A stretch of DNA of 64,000 nt from Obelidium mucronatum (GCA_025765595.1 JAIVFH010000099.1:58818-122817); one strand, 5' to 3'; shown: positions 50,753 through 62,460, counted from the stretch's first letter. The notes: generated by a model from the letters alone, not told the origin. Program-made: numbers and translations.

Positions 50753-53140
50753 AATTATGAATAAACTCTCTAATTATTGTCCAATTTTATTGTGGGGTGA
50801 GTGGAGGGTTGACTTAAGTTTAGTTTTCGAATAAAGTTCCATTTTGCTTGTGATGGGGTATTATCTCCCAGTTTTGCACCACCATTGCAACAATAGGCAA
50901 GCAACTGCAAAAATACAATATTGTATGCTTAAGTATTACGCTGTTGCTAAAATGGTTGGCTTGAAATTGGGAATAGCAGCAGTCTGGCTTGTGCCATGAG
51001 CACTCTCATATCGTTGACCGAAGCTGGAGGTGCCACTGGAAGAGTTGCCAGTGTCAGCTGAGTTGTGAACTCGTTTGGGGGGTCAGAGTGACTGGCACCC
51101 AAATTTGACTGCTGATGAGCAGAATGCAACTTGTCGTCACGAGCACTGTGTTGGCGGTTTAATTGTGAGGAATCCAACTGTGCATCCCAAGAGACGCATT
51201 GGTGATTTTTGACAGTCTATACAAGCCAGCAACTGACGCAGAAGTTTGATGCCAAGTGTCACCCCTCAGGCCAGACTGGGTAAGACCAAACGCCAACCCA
51301 AAACAGCTATGGATCCTAGCCAAGGCAAATCTAAGGTGCAAAAAAAGAAGTTCTGAAAATACAGGTTTAGAGAAGAGCCCCATCCTTGTTTAAAAAAGCC
51401 AATTTGGCTGAGCTTCCAACAACAAAGCAAACCATGTCAGGCAAGACAGTGTTTTGTCAAGATGAAGCAGAGTAAGAATGAAATGTTTTTGCCCTGTTGA
51501 GACAATTCTGCTGATAACCCCTGTCTGGGTACCGGAAAATTCAAATATTCATTTGTTATTCATCTATGCAAGGCAGTTCTCACTATAAAAGACTAAAGTT
51601 ACATCTCTGTCAGCCTCCCTTTTCCCTTGGAATATGAATGCAGCTATCAAACTGAAATTTTGGACCTTCATCAGCAGATTTTCTCCTCTATGCAGTTGAT
51701 GTAGTGAAACAGTCCATTGCCCTGGACTTTGAGTGCAAATACATTCTGATGAGTTCCATATTCGAAAATATGTTTGGCATTGGGCTGATTCTGGGTGTTA
51801 AATCCAAACTACACTGTGTAATCAAGCTCAATCAGACTCCAAAAAACCACAGAGCTGAGTTCAAAGAATGGACAAAGACTTCCAAATAAGAGATTACCAA
51901 AAATGTGTTGATAACACAGTTGTTCGGATCGGTCGTGAGCGAGCGATGTGCACAAGAAGCACATCTGAGGTCATACTGCTTGATGGCAGCCCGAACGAGC
52001 ACAGAGGCCTTAGCCAATGCTTCAGGGATGCGATTGGGAGCACTTGAGCTACTGGATGCAGCTGGATACGAGTGCATTGTAGACTTTGACAGTAGTAGGC
52101 ACTTGGGTAGTTTCAGAGATTTTTTTTTTTTTTTTTTTTTGTAGGGTTAGGGAGTGCTAATTTTAGCATATTCTTTCCTAGACAGAAAATTCCTCCACCA
52201 TGGGCACAAAATATAATCCCATATGCACCCTTGTAACCAATCTGCTGTTATCCTTTCAAATTAAAATCATCACATTCAAGGGAGAACTTGTCTTCCAAGG
52301 ATATAGGTGATCTGCCTCTGTTCTATTTAGAGAGCTCTACAATCTCATCAGGCATAGACTGAATAATTTGGAGCATTTTTTTAAAGCTACAGACTAGCCA
52401 CAAAGCCTGCAGTCAAAGCTATAATGGTTGCTGTAGTCTATCATTTATATTGTCTTGTAAAGTCATCTACAGCAGAGTAAATCACATCTCTGGGAAGCTA
52501 CAGTCATTGTTCTTGGTAAAAAGATATATCAAAATGATGGCGAGCTTTAAAGGACTACTAATTTTGCTTTATTTCACAAGGGTTTCAGCATTTATGCTAT
52601 TTTTCTTTTATTTTTTCTTGTGGTTCCCACTTCCACCAACTGAACCATCTTTTCTCTGGCGGAACTCCACCTTTTCACCAATCATTTATTTAATATTTTG
52701 CTTCATTTCCGAGGGTCTCAGCATTTATCTTATTTTGCTTTTGGTCACTCAACTTGCCTCCTATGAATTTACCAATCTATTGCATTGAACTATGTGAGTA
52801 AATATTGATTAAATGTTTTCTATCACCTTGGTATAATCCTCCTGGCAGCTTACCAAATACCCATGATTTCTTAAAATACACAAGTCTGCTTCCCAAGTGC
52901 ACTGAATTACCACCTCAACGCTATTGGACAGGGTAGCTAACCCTGTTCTACATAAGTGCGCCTGCTCAGGACATTATTGAAGTGTCCCCCTAATAATTTC
53001 AAGACAAATTTGCCCGTTTTTCACTGAATCTTCAGGGATTTGCGCCCCAGAATGTGTTGTAGAGGGACTGGAAGCAGTGCTGGTTCTGTAGACAGGGTGA
53101 GCTGATTTTCTAGAGCAAGAATGCATCCAATTGGAAGCTG
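50753..53140. other. 2.4-kb gene-poor, repeat-bearing stretch
   Basis: No gene is supported. A possible reading frame at 50947-51180 on the minus strand (Ser/His/Asn/Gln-rich, ending LLLFPISSQPF) and one at 51905-52140 on the plus strand (Ala-rich) are too short and unlike anything I know. It holds a T21 tract at 52120-52140 followed by TAGGGTTAGGG, and an imperfect direct repeat of about 40 bp (52567-52612 and 52699-52745, sharing TCAGCATTTAT). It marks the change from the gene-dense part to the accessory part of the window. Confidence 0.6.
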
Positions 53141-53157
53141 ACCTAAAGGCGTTCTGA

Positions 53158-53756
53158 GAACAGCAAAGAAGAGCTGAAGTTGAAGCAGCTGAAAAAGCTG
53201 GTGCTGCTGCTTGTGAGGAACAAGAAAAGCTGGCAAACTTACAAGAGTTAGTAGGTGAAGATATTCACATTAAAACAATATTCGCGAAGCAGTGAAAACT
53301 TTACCTGAGCTTGAAAGAAAGTGGAGTGCCAAGGCCGCAGTCCTACAATATTGGCCAAGCCAGCCAGAGTTCCAAACCATCGAAACTTTGTACACAACTC
53401 TAGAATTAGAAAAGAAGAAACTTTCAAGTATGTTTGTTTATATTTTTTTATTACTATTTGTGGTATTCTACCACTTTGCGACTTTGATCCGCGTGCAGCT
53501 TGTCTGCTTTACTGTTTTATACCGTATTATTGTCTCATACCTACTGAAATTCCCCAAAACTGTAGAACAGGATTTATTTTGTCAGCAAAGCTGGGAACGT
53601 CGCACTTGCGAGAAAACAGACTTCTTGAATGATGTGCGCAAACACTCTCACAAGGGAGTGGACATCCAACAGGAAGCCGTTGCCCATGTGAGCTTCATTG
53701 CGACAATGAACAAACAGCGGAATGCTGACCGCGCTGCAAGAGCTGCTGAAAAATAA
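53158..53756 (+). CDS. Hypothetical coiled-coil protein, 5' end unresolved
   Basis: Three exons can be joined in frame: about 53158-53254, 53293-53427 and 53566-53756. The joined text reads EQQRRAEVEAAEKAGAAACE..., KTLPELERKWSAKAAVLQYW, LELEKKKLSKQDLFCQQSWERR, and ends NADRAARAAEK. It is a highly charged, largely helical and coiled-coil protein. The intron at 53255-53292 is only 38 nt. Upstream, the same frame continues as LEQECIQLEADLKAF across an in-frame TGA at 53155-53157, so either another intron removes it or the gene is broken. No family recognised; in this repeat-rich setting it may belong to a mobile element. Confidence 0.45.
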
Positions 53757-54151
53757 TGAGAGCACTGACGCTAACGGAAGTCCTGTTGGTGGTGGTTATT
53801 ATTGCGGCAAGGGCAGAAGAAACAATAATTAATTGTTTCAAACCTACCTTAATTAGTTTCAAGTTGAAAATAAAAGTTTTTTTGAACTTGTCAGGATTCA
53901 CACCTTGCCCAAATGTACTAAGAATAATGGATTATTTGTATTTAAGAATAATATTATCTGTCAACCTACTGGGGTTGTTTCTGGTGACTCTGGCAGGATT
54001 GCCTGTGGTTGGTGGTTTAATAAGTCCAGAATTGTCACATCGCGAAGACCCATATGTTGTGAGTCTCCCTTTCCTGATCTACAGCATCTTTACACTATTC
54101 ATTATTATAATGATTATTTTAATCATTCTGGGGTTAACTTCTTTGTTTTAT

Positions 54152-54652
54152 TCAACACGATTGCAATCGTGTCCTAGGCTTGAAAACAATAAAGACACTG
54201 TCAAGTTTGACGCTATGACAAGGACTTTGAAACTTTCCAAACCCCAGCGTTTCATGAGGAAATTCAGAATTAAGCACATGGAATCCTCTTAAATCAAGCG
54301 TCAAAAACTTGGACAAAATATCTTGGGAAACTTTGGATTTTTGAATCAGCACAACATTGTAAGATAATAATTTGTGTCAATTATCCTGACTCATGATCTT
54401 GACAGCATTTCTTACTGAATTGACGTTCCAAGAAATAATTGAGATTCTTGAACTCTGCCCTTGCACCAATCCAGACTGACAGGTAGTAATATTTTCTAGC
54501 TTTTTGTATTTAACGGCTGGTAGTATTCCAGCTTTACTGAAAACCTGCAGTCTCAGAACGTTTAAGTTTTCGTTGCAACGGTGATTCATAATTGATGACA
54601 ACTCGAGGATTGTTGATATTAGTGACCTGCATCTGGACTGTTTTCTTGCCAT
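54152..54652 (-). mobile_element. Non-LTR retrotransposon remnant, endonuclease N-terminus
   Basis: On the complement, SRISIISWNVNSVRNAVKIMS matches the start of the APE-type endonuclease of LINE-like elements (ISWNVNxxR). After an in-frame TGA the same frame continues as VVLIQKSKVSQDILSKF, corresponding to the catalytic DIxxLQETK region but with Lys where the catalytic Glu should be. The downstream endonuclease and reverse transcriptase are not recognisable, so this is a truncated, dead copy. The plus-strand ORF over the same bases is its shadow. Confidence 0.55.
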
Positions 54653-54900
54653 CAGGTGAGTGCAATTAGCCCAAACATTACCATAATCATCCCAGCCAGT
54701 GACACATCAAGTATTCTTTTTCCAAGGTATGCCAAGAAGTAATTGAAACAAAGGTTTGACATTTGGCGGCAACTCAGGCAAAATCCATACTAAATGTTTG
54801 AATTCCACCTGCAACTATTGATGCATTTCAAATTAATTCAAAGATTTCCGTTTGAGCGCTATTTGCGGAAACCATGAATAATTGGACGTCTGTTACTAGC

Positions 54901-56816
54901 TCATTTACAGATTGACATTAACTCCATTTGCGCAAAAACCGACACAGCGCCTTTGTCAAGTGGACAAGTCAGCAACAAGACAAGGTCTTGAAATAGAACA
55001 TTAGCTGGAGCTGGATACAAAGCCAGTGGAGTATTAGGATCCGCAAGATGAGCTAAATCAGACTTAGGCAACAGACAAGAAATGGCAGGACAAATAAGGA
55101 TCCTTTGCATGGTAGAATTGGCTGGACGACATCTTTGACAGAGCAAGGTCTTTATCTTTGATAAACAACGCATACTCACCAGTCTGGGCTATCGATTTGA
55201 AATTGCAAATGAAGATATTAAGAATTGAAGTTGGAACCTCACTAGGATCCTTAGGATTTGACAGGTATTGCGATGTAAGATGTTTTGAAATTTCATCATT
55301 CAATTTCAGCTCCAACATCAGTGGTGGCGGACTTGTAATCAAATTATCGTTTGACAGCTGAACACGCATTTGCAAAATATTTTAGCATAAGAATCTGTGA
55401 CTGTTGAATCATATTGCAATACTACTGAATGTAACTGCATCAGCGAATTAGGTCCTGAATTCTTAGCATCAGAATACTTGCACGTTAGACCAGTGTAAGT
55501 AGTCAAGATCTTTCTGACAGGTTTGCTGACAATCAAAAGCTCTTCCAGCAAAATATTCAATTTAGTTTGTGCCACCAGTTTCTTTGCAATTTCTTCCGGA
55601 TTTCCATTGCCAACTGGACCCTTTTGAACCAACTGGTAAGGACGCTTCTGAGCTGGAGATGACTGTGCTTGAAATTCCACAGTCTTCTTTTGAGGAATTT
55701 CGGATTTTTTTTCCATAGGTTTCTTAGCAAAAATCGGTTTTAAAATTGGGGGTGAGACGGCAGGCACCGCAGGAATTGACATCGGATTTGGAACGTCCTG
55801 GAACTTAGCCAACGGCTTCAGGGTCTCTTCATGACCAATCAAACGAGTCTTATTCCGAATCTAAATCAAATAAAACAGAAAATCCAATTGCAAATAAACT
55901 GCCATTTTCATCTTTTACAAATTTGAAAGGTAAAAATTCTTCTATTTCATCAATGAAATAGACTTCGCCAATGAATATATGAAGTGGTTCATTGTTTTGA
56001 ATGATTTGACATGAGCGTTTGAATACTTTCCTTCCAACAAGAGCTTTCCCAAAGTTTGGATTGAGTTTTCTTTTCAACCGGAATAACGGTCAATTTTGCA
56101 CAAATTGGAGGATTGCCGAAAGCCAATTGAATAGACGTAGCAATAGGAATATAGAACACAGAAACAGTCGGCGACAATTTCCACTCTCTAGGATGGACAT
56201 TATTTTAATAATTCCCACACAGTGGATCAAAGACTCAGAATGCGGTTGTGGGGAGGTAAATCAGGCACAACTGCACAAAACATGTCAAGAATTTCAGTTT
56301 CCTGATCCCTAGAGTGCATGACAGACCTTGTGCGTGAAAAAAGCTTTGAAAGTTTAAATTTGAGAAGTGATCTGAACAGAAAAAATTTTCCGCGCGACCA
56401 ATTTTCAGTGTGATGATTCCAGCCTGAATATGCGGAATCTCGAGTCTCGAGAATAAAATCAGCATTTTCCAATTCTTCCTCCTCATCTTCTGATTGACGC
56501 TGACTATTAAGATTGACACTGAACTCTGAAATTTTTCATCTGTATCTGCATTTAAATCAGGTTCTGAAGCAGTCAGGGATCCAATATGTGAATCATCACT
56601 TGAATCAGCCTTTGAACCAGCTGGAGAGTCCTCGTGGGAATTAGCATGTGAATCAGTATATGAATTGGCATGTGATTCTGCACATGCAGCGTGGGACTTG
56701 GCATGTGGTCTGCCCTCAGCATTGGAAAAATTGGGTCTGTCTGAATAATCAGGATCAGGACTATCATCTTGCCTTTCATCTTGCTCAAGACTATCACGGT
56801 TCTCTAGTTTCGGCAT
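54901..56816 (-). mobile_element. Degenerate retroelement gag-like segments
   Basis: Several short minus-strand frames lie in line upstream of the endonuclease remnant. One (56235-56816) starts MPKLENRDSLEQDERQDD and is rich in Asp/Ser/His/Ala with a repeated SHANS/DSH pattern. Another (55339-55842) contains NPEEIAKKLVAQTKLNILLEELLIVSKPVRKIL, which resembles the linker before the protease in fungal Ty3-type gag-pol proteins. No protease, reverse transcriptase or integrase motif is visible. Frames are short and broken, with possible splice sites. Element class (Ty3-like or non-LTR ORF1) cannot be settled; it might also be an unrelated multi-exon gene. Confidence 0.35.
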
Positions 56817-57208
56817 TGTCTAAGAATATTGATGTTGCTCAAACTGGTAAAAAATTGATAAAATTAATAAATTAATAATATACCTTTTTCCGTTTTGTGT
56901 ATGACGTTGGCGTGGAGAAAACTTGGAAGTCGACTTGTATGTTTTTGCGAGGCTTCATGTCTTTGTTGTATCTTGTTGTATCAAAGGTGGAAGATTGGCC
57001 AAGATCACTTGACAAACATTGCATCTCCATCCACCTTTGAATTCACTCCAAACCTGCATTTTATTCTTGTGTGACGCTGATGTTAGAACATGGTGTAACA
57101 GGTGCTCCAAAAGGGCTTACCAAGGTGCTTTATGGTGGTGCTTTATGGCTGTGTTTTAGCTTCAGCTTTTTTTTTTTTTTTGCTGAACTTAAATATTTTT
57201 TCTCCAAA

Positions 57209-58603
57209 ATGCTACTCAAGTCCCTCCCATCCATCACCAACAATCCAACAACTCCAGCACCTTCCTCTTCCACCAACAGTCTTCCCCTATGTCCTGCTAC
57301 ATCAGTGCGCTCTCTGGGTGTCTCCACTCAGGGTGAAAAGAGAAAGACTCCTGCTTCGACCAAGCAGGATGTGGATGCCATCATCCAAGCACTGGCCTTC
57401 ATCTAAGAAAGCGATGGTCCAGAAGCTCCATAGAACCACACCTCTCATTGTTTTTTTTATTTTGGTTTTATCTCTTTTCTCTCATCTTGCACAGTTGACA
57501 GACAGCCAGAAATCAACTGCCATCCTGTCCCTAGCCATGCTCCAGAATGACGACTCATCACAAGCCAATTTCGAAGCTCTGTGGACAGTTTGTTTTTGTT
57601 TTTGTTTGTTAATTTTCAAAATTAAGACACTGACGCAAACCATTAAATTAGGAAAAGACATCAAAATGGGTGAGTGTCTTAGTCTACATCCACCTCAGTG
57701 AATGCTCTTTTATCTCCACCAAGCCAAGTGAGAAAATCTTTAAAGATCTGGATGTTCCGTAAGTACCGGTTCTGAACATCATATAGTTATGCATTGACTG
57801 GCTTGAGGTAAAGTACTTGGTTTTATTCTTGCTCTTGTAATTTATTTTTAAAAAAATATTTCTAAAAAATATTTTTTGCCCTAAAATATTTTTTGTTCGA
57901 AAATATTTTGAAATATTTTCAAACTCCACTTAATTTATTTTTAGTCCAACAAAGAAGGGTTGCTTATTCCAGTTCCTGCTGCAAGTTGCCCGGCTGAGGG
58001 AACCTTTGTTCGATACAAAGTTTTGAAGATCCTGTCAACCATCAAAACAAATTAAAATCCAAGGTAAAATTTTTTATTAATGTTGAGTTGATTAAATTGA
58101 CTTGATTAAATTGATTTGATTAAATAGTTACAATCTCTTGCTGGAAGACCATTCGACTTTGACAAAGCAAAGAAGGAACTCTTTGAGGAAGATCCAAGAC
58201 ACAAATTTGGATCTCAATTCTCGAGTACTGAGGAGACTCTGGAGAAACAAGTTGTGTCTTTGGTGAGTATTTGTTGTTTATGTTGTTAATTTACATGTTT
58301 CTAGGTTTTTTCGCAAAATACTTCAATCACGTAAATCCAGTGACTGGAGACTTCTGGAGCTATGCGACTGTTTCCTTTGATTATTCTCGATCCCTGGACG
58401 AAACTGAGCAAGCCAAGATGCTGACTGACTGGTACAAGACCCTTGGATTCCGTCAAGCTGATGCCGCTCATTCAACGCCTGCTGAAGATCAAGCCTCTCA
58501 AAGCCAACAAGAAGGCGGCGATGAGACTGGAAACAATCCGGAGGAATTGCAAGATTCATCTCATGTTGTTGCGGAGGAAGTGAATGATGGAGACGTTGAA
58601 TAA
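57209..58603 (+). CDS. Hypothetical multi-exon gene, structure incomplete
   Basis: Several coding-like segments lie in order on the plus strand: 57209-57406 (MLLKSLPSITNNPTTPAPSS... ending KQDVDAIIQALAF), 57490-57585 (LTDSQKSTAILSLAMLQNDDSSQANFEALW), 57625-57668 (TLTQTIKLGKDIKM before a GTGAGT donor), 58140-58262 (GRPFDFDKAKKELFEEDPRHKFGS... before GTGAGT), and 58310-58603 (YFNHVNPVTGDFWSYATVSFDYSRSLDETEQAKM, ending in an acidic Gln/Glu tail). Donors and acceptors are visible, but I could not join all pieces in one frame, so some borders are wrong or the gene is decayed. No family recognised. It is flanked by AT-rich repeats at 57850-57921 and 58841-58990. Confidence 0.35.
57850..57921. repeat. 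AAATATTT-rich repeat, copy 1
   Basis: Dense AAATATTT palindromes. It includes GAAAATATTTTGAAATATTT (57899-57918), found again exactly at 58882-58901 in the same orientation, 983 bp away. Confidence 0.75.
58088..58126. repeat. 14-bp tandem repeat, 2.8 copies
   Basis: Units of TTGATTAAATTGAC/T at 58088-58101, 58102-58115 and a partial third to 58126, in the non-coding stretch before a possible exon. Confidence 0.8.
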
Positions 58604-58840
58604 AATAATTTTTCTTTTAATATCTTGCACTCTGGATAATATTTTACCAACCAATATTCTAGAATGTTTTGGTTTTTTGTTTTGAAAGATTCTTAGATAA
58701 ATCTTTCCCTTTATTTTACTCTGAATCTTTGTTGAGATTTTTTTTAATAATCTTTCAATTTACTTTACTCTAAATATTTGTTGTGATTTTTTTTGAAATA
58801 ATTAAATATATTCCCTCGAACTACTTTATATTATTTTTTG

Positions 58841-58990
58841 TAACATTTAAAAATATATTTTTATTTCTTTTAAAATATTTTGAAAATATTTTGAAATATT
58901 TCCCAAAAATCTCCCAAAATGCGCTTGTTGGTGTCATTTTCAAAAATTCCACCCATATTATTTAAATGTTTCAAAAATATTTTAAAACAT
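58841..58990. repeat. AAATATTT-rich repeat, copy 2
   Basis: Same palindromic composition as copy 1, sharing a 20-bp exact direct repeat (58882-58901). It lies downstream of the hypothetical gene at 57.2-58.6 kb. Confidence 0.7.
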
Positions 58991-59190
58991 TTTTTTCCTC
59001 CGGGGGTGTACACTGAGTTGAAGAACTCCTATCTTTGGGGATTTGTAGAGACTACAAAAGATTCTATAATAAAGTCATCCACACTACCATTTCAGTGCCT
59101 GGTGTTGGTTGTCTTGACTACTTATGCCGCCAAATTGTGATAAGCACCTCTCCCCTCTTGATCTCTTTCCTTATTAACACTGGATCAAAC

Positions 59191-60328
59191 AATTCAACAG
59201 AAGCCTGAACCAGACCAATGCCACCAGCAGCAATTTTGAAAATGCTGAAAATCGTGGCTATGGCCATGGGAGAAAGTCATCCAGCTCCGCTCTCAATCAT
59301 GGACAAACCCTTGCAAATCATGGTTCCATTCATATTTTGAATCCCCAGCCCTAATCCCTTGATTTCAATTGTCCAGGTACATTGCAAGAAAATCAAGAGC
59401 AAATTCTGCCCGGAAATCAAGAGTCCCAGCCACTACCAGGTGATCTAGGGGCCAAATTGTTTGCAGACTCGGTGATCAATTGTGGAACGGTCTAAATAAG
59501 CTGTATGTGATTTATTTGCGTTCTCTAAGTCCTATGATAATCACAATCTCACAGCCAGGTCGACAATCTTCGGCTGATCTTCCAAAAACGAGCACTATCA
59601 GACGAGTTTTTTGTGCATTCAATGTTGACAATACAGCAACGGTTACCTGGCTTTGGGAGACACTGGCTTCGGTTCTTGGTTGGACTCCTGCCGGTACAAG
59701 GATTCTTGTCACAAATCTGCCGTTAGAAATGCCTAAAATGGTTCGTTATTAGTCGTTTACACTATTGAACTCTTGCTAATTCTTCCATCAGTACCAAACA
59801 ACAGTGCAATTGTACCGCAAAAAGAAAAGCACTCGAACTAATCACCGACAACGCCTTGTAAGTGTACTAATACATCTCACTTGAATTTTGCGTCTAGCAT
59901 ATTACTTAAGACTGCCATTAGATTCTTGTATCTTGAGGTGGGGGATTTGCAGCGGCATGGACCACAGGTGTTCATGAATGAATTGTTCTTGGCTGCTTCC
60001 GTCTTGTTCTTCAAGGTTTCACATGCAACACGAACAATGTCAGTTGCCGGGTTCTTGCAAACCAAATCAATGCATGTACTTGCTTGCATTGCATGCTGTG
60101 TATGTGCAACTTTCAAAATTTCCTGAAATGATTCCAACAGTTTTTTGATTTGTTATCAAGGTTCGACACGCAATTGATCTTGTGGCAGTCAAGCGCCGCA
60201 ATTTCAGATACGCCACAAAATCAGGAAAGACATACCGTAAACTTCTAGACGCCTTTAGTTATGATGATGATGATGAAGAGATGAAGGAAGAGCACGAGGT
60301 TGTATTGGAACCTCCTGCCAGACAATGA
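59191..60328 (+). CDS. Hypothetical multi-exon basic protein
   Basis: The 3' part is well supported: an exon ending at 59740 (from about 59556; SADLPKTSTIRRVFCAFNVDNTATVTWLWETLASVLGW), exon 59792-59857 (YQTTVQLYRKKKSTRTNHRQRL) and exon 60161-60328 (VRHAIDLVAVKRRNFRYATKSGKTYRKLLDAFSYDDDDEEMKEEHE), joining in frame to a TGA. The intron after 59740 has a GTTCGT donor. Upstream, Asn/Ser/Gln-rich coding-like text (NQTNATSSNFENAENRGYGHGRKSSSS; QENQEQILPGNQESQPLPG) at 59191-59480 probably forms earlier exons; their joins are unresolved. The product is basic with an acidic tail, perhaps a nucleic-acid-binding protein. Family unknown. A short antisense ORF lies inside the 59858-60160 intron. Confidence 0.45.
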
Positions 60329-61314
60329 AAACGAAACTGGTGGAATCAGGATTTGCCGTTAGATTGAAACTCTTCACAATACAGGACAATAAAGAAAGGA
60401 TATCTTCCCACTTACAAATAATTTGAATGTTTTAAAATTCACTTCAAATCAATACAAAACGCATACAGAATGCCCCATATGCAATCTACAATCCAAGAAT
60501 CCCGTAGAATACATTTTGAGTATTCAAAATTTGTGCAATTCAGTTCTCAAATATAGGGGGGATTTTTATGCACATTTATGCAACAGTGACATTTAAAATG
60601 GTTTTCAAACGTGGGGGGGTTGCACCGGCAGTATATGCGGCATTCAAATCCATTTCAATTCATTTAATTTTATTTGCATAAGCATTTTTGCATATCCCCA
60701 GTTTCCAGATGCGTAGGCCTGGAGGCAGCAGACACAGAGTGGCCCAGAGTGGTAGTGGAGGATCAAGAAAGGCGCTATTGGAATTCTGGTGGCGCGACTT
60801 ATAACTGTGTTGCGGATTGCGGACCCCAAGGCAGGGACCCGGGACCGCGATTACAATTCCGTCTAGCTAGTAATAATTATTATCACGTGTTTAATGACCC
60901 ACGGCGCGGCAGAGATGAGGCCTGGTCGAAATCAAACAGTGGCGTGTGGGGAGATGAGGGTGGATGATGGGCTTGAGGCACGTGCGTAAGGAGCGGGATT
61001 AGTAAGTGGTGTTTTATTTAAGTTTGTTCTTTATTCTTCTGTCTTTGTCTTCTTTCTTTATTTGTTTGCTTTTAACCCTTTGATAGAATCAAAGTTGTAG
61101 CGGTCACCATTCATGAGCTTTAAAATTTCATGAAATATGAATTTATTCGTAAGTGAATTCTTGAATTCCAAACATTAGATTTTTGCAAAATCCTTTTTAG
61201 CTTGCTAGCTTAAAGCTACAGGTCCTTTTTCTCCGTGTGGCGACATTGGTGGCACAGTTGGGGGTACAGCACAAGGGACGGAAGACGAAATCAGAAAAAA
61301 CTGGAGCATTTCTT
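60329..61314. other. Non-coding interval with a GC-richer patch
   Basis: No convincing gene. 60690-61000 is clearly GC-richer and purine-rich than its surroundings (e.g. GGACCCGGGACCGCG) and contains GGGCTTGAGG-type sequence; I could not fold it into a tRNA and found no tRNA boxes. The rest is AT-rich with T-runs. Confidence 0.5.
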
Positions 61315-61339
61315 TTCCAATAATAAAAGTTTATTGGAA
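61315..61339. repeat. 25-nt hairpin, copy 1
   Basis: TTCCAATAA, loop TAAAAGT, TTATTGGAA: a perfect 9-bp stem with a 7-nt loop. On the minus strand it lies about 58 nt after the stop of the 61397 reading frame. Confidence 0.9.
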
Positions 61340-61396
61340 TATCAATATCAAAAAATAAAAATTCAAGTGAAGCACAAACAGAGTCAAGTAACAGAG

Positions 61397-62460
61397 TCAG
61401 TCCCAGTCATAAACTTTGGAAACAGGCTGATCCTTCTTTGTAAACTGGACACAATCTTCTCCTCTGGTGTCACAAGCAAAAAGAACCGCAGAGACGGGAC
61501 AAAGGGAAAGTTCTCCAGTCTTGTGGTCCAACTTGATGGTGGCAGAGACCAATACTTTATCACCAGGCTTGAGCTCCGACTTCAGTGGTCTGTTTTTCTG
61601 GAGGAACTTCAAGTTGAACTCAGAGCTGACACAGTCATAGAAAGGAATGACAGGGACCCCATTAGCTCCAAGAGTAGTGGGTCTGTTTGGTGTGGCTTTA
61701 GGCAATTGCATCTTCGAAGGGTTCCACTAGACGTGCTGTAAGAAGGCCTCCTTGGGGTATACGGAGCAGCGGGCAAAAGCCCTACATATATAGAATTTTG
61801 TTTAAGAAAGTAAGGTCAACAGAAGAATAGCAGGAGGTAAGAGGGAAAACTCACAGTGAGTTCTGGTAAATCAAACCCAGTTTACATCTGCAGAACCAAA
61901 ATCAAATTGTTTTGGCACAATCTCCGGACCTTTTCCGTTATAAGACCCTATTCCCCGGCATTTTTGAAGGAAGGCGGTGAAGCCCACCAGTGCATCAGCA
62001 GAGAGAAGAGAGCGGCCATAAATGCTACATTAAAGAATAGAACAAAACCTTTAAATAAGTGCAAAAGTAAAATACAACAAGCAAAACATTCCAATAACCA
62101 AACATTATTGGAATAAGAGGAATTCACCTGGTTGAAGTAGTGTCTCCCGTAACTGGACTCATCGCGACCAATATTGGACACTGCCAACCCATTTTGAACA
62201 ACACCACACCTTTCTTCCAACTTTGCAAGAACTTCCCCCAGATTTACAGGAATGTCATGTACTGCAGAAGCATCACCAACGAGAAAATCGGACAAGGGCT
62301 GGGAAAGGTGAGTTGGGGGAGCTGGAACAGATTCATCCCAATCGTCTCCGAGCATCTTCCGGTAGCAGGGAAAATCAGAGGAGGTATTTATGGCAGTCCT
62401 GCCAATAAACCCAAGCAGCGTCCAAGCAGTGTCCAAGAAAGCAGGATCACGTGCATCCAA
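61397..62460 (-). CDS. Hypothetical multi-exon protein (minus strand), joins uncertain
   Basis: Three coding-like blocks run right to left. Block 1 (62117-62460) is DARDPAFLDTAWTLLGFIGRTAINTSSDFPCYRKMLGDDWDESVPAPPTHLSQ... to ESSYGRHYFNQ, followed by GTGAAT. Block 2 (about 61863-62015) is IYGRSLLSADALVGFTAFLQKCRGIGSYNGKGPEIVPKQFDFGSADVNW. Block 3 (61397-61711) is MQLPKATPNRPTTLGANGVPVIPFYDCVSSEFNLKFLQKNRPLKSELKPGDKVLVSATIKL... ending VYDWD, compact and OB-fold-like in feel only. The visible splice sites do not keep one frame between blocks 1 and 2, so a boundary is non-canonical or misread. The intron after block 1 holds hairpin copy 2. Upstream, 62513-62690 on this strand may hold a further exon. 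Family unknown. Confidence 0.4.
62089..62113. repeat. 25-nt hairpin, copy 2
   Basis: TTCCAATAA, loop CCAAACA, TTATTGGAA. The stem extends to 10 bp with flanking A/T. On the minus strand it starts a few nucleotides after the GTGAAT donor following HYFNQ. Confidence 0.92.

Noticed and set aside
52450..52788. 112-codon hydrophobic plus-strand ORF
   Set aside because: T-rich sequence yields Phe/Leu runs; it contains an imperfect DNA repeat and no recognisable motif.
53756..54292. Plus-strand 178-residue hydrophobic ORF
   Set aside because: Its 3' half overlaps the LINE endonuclease remnant on the other strand, and the rest is AT-rich hydrophobic codons with no family match.
59877..60137. 86-codon minus-strand ORF inside an intron
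   Set aside because: No family match or flanking signals; composition is compatible with chance in a 300-nt intron.
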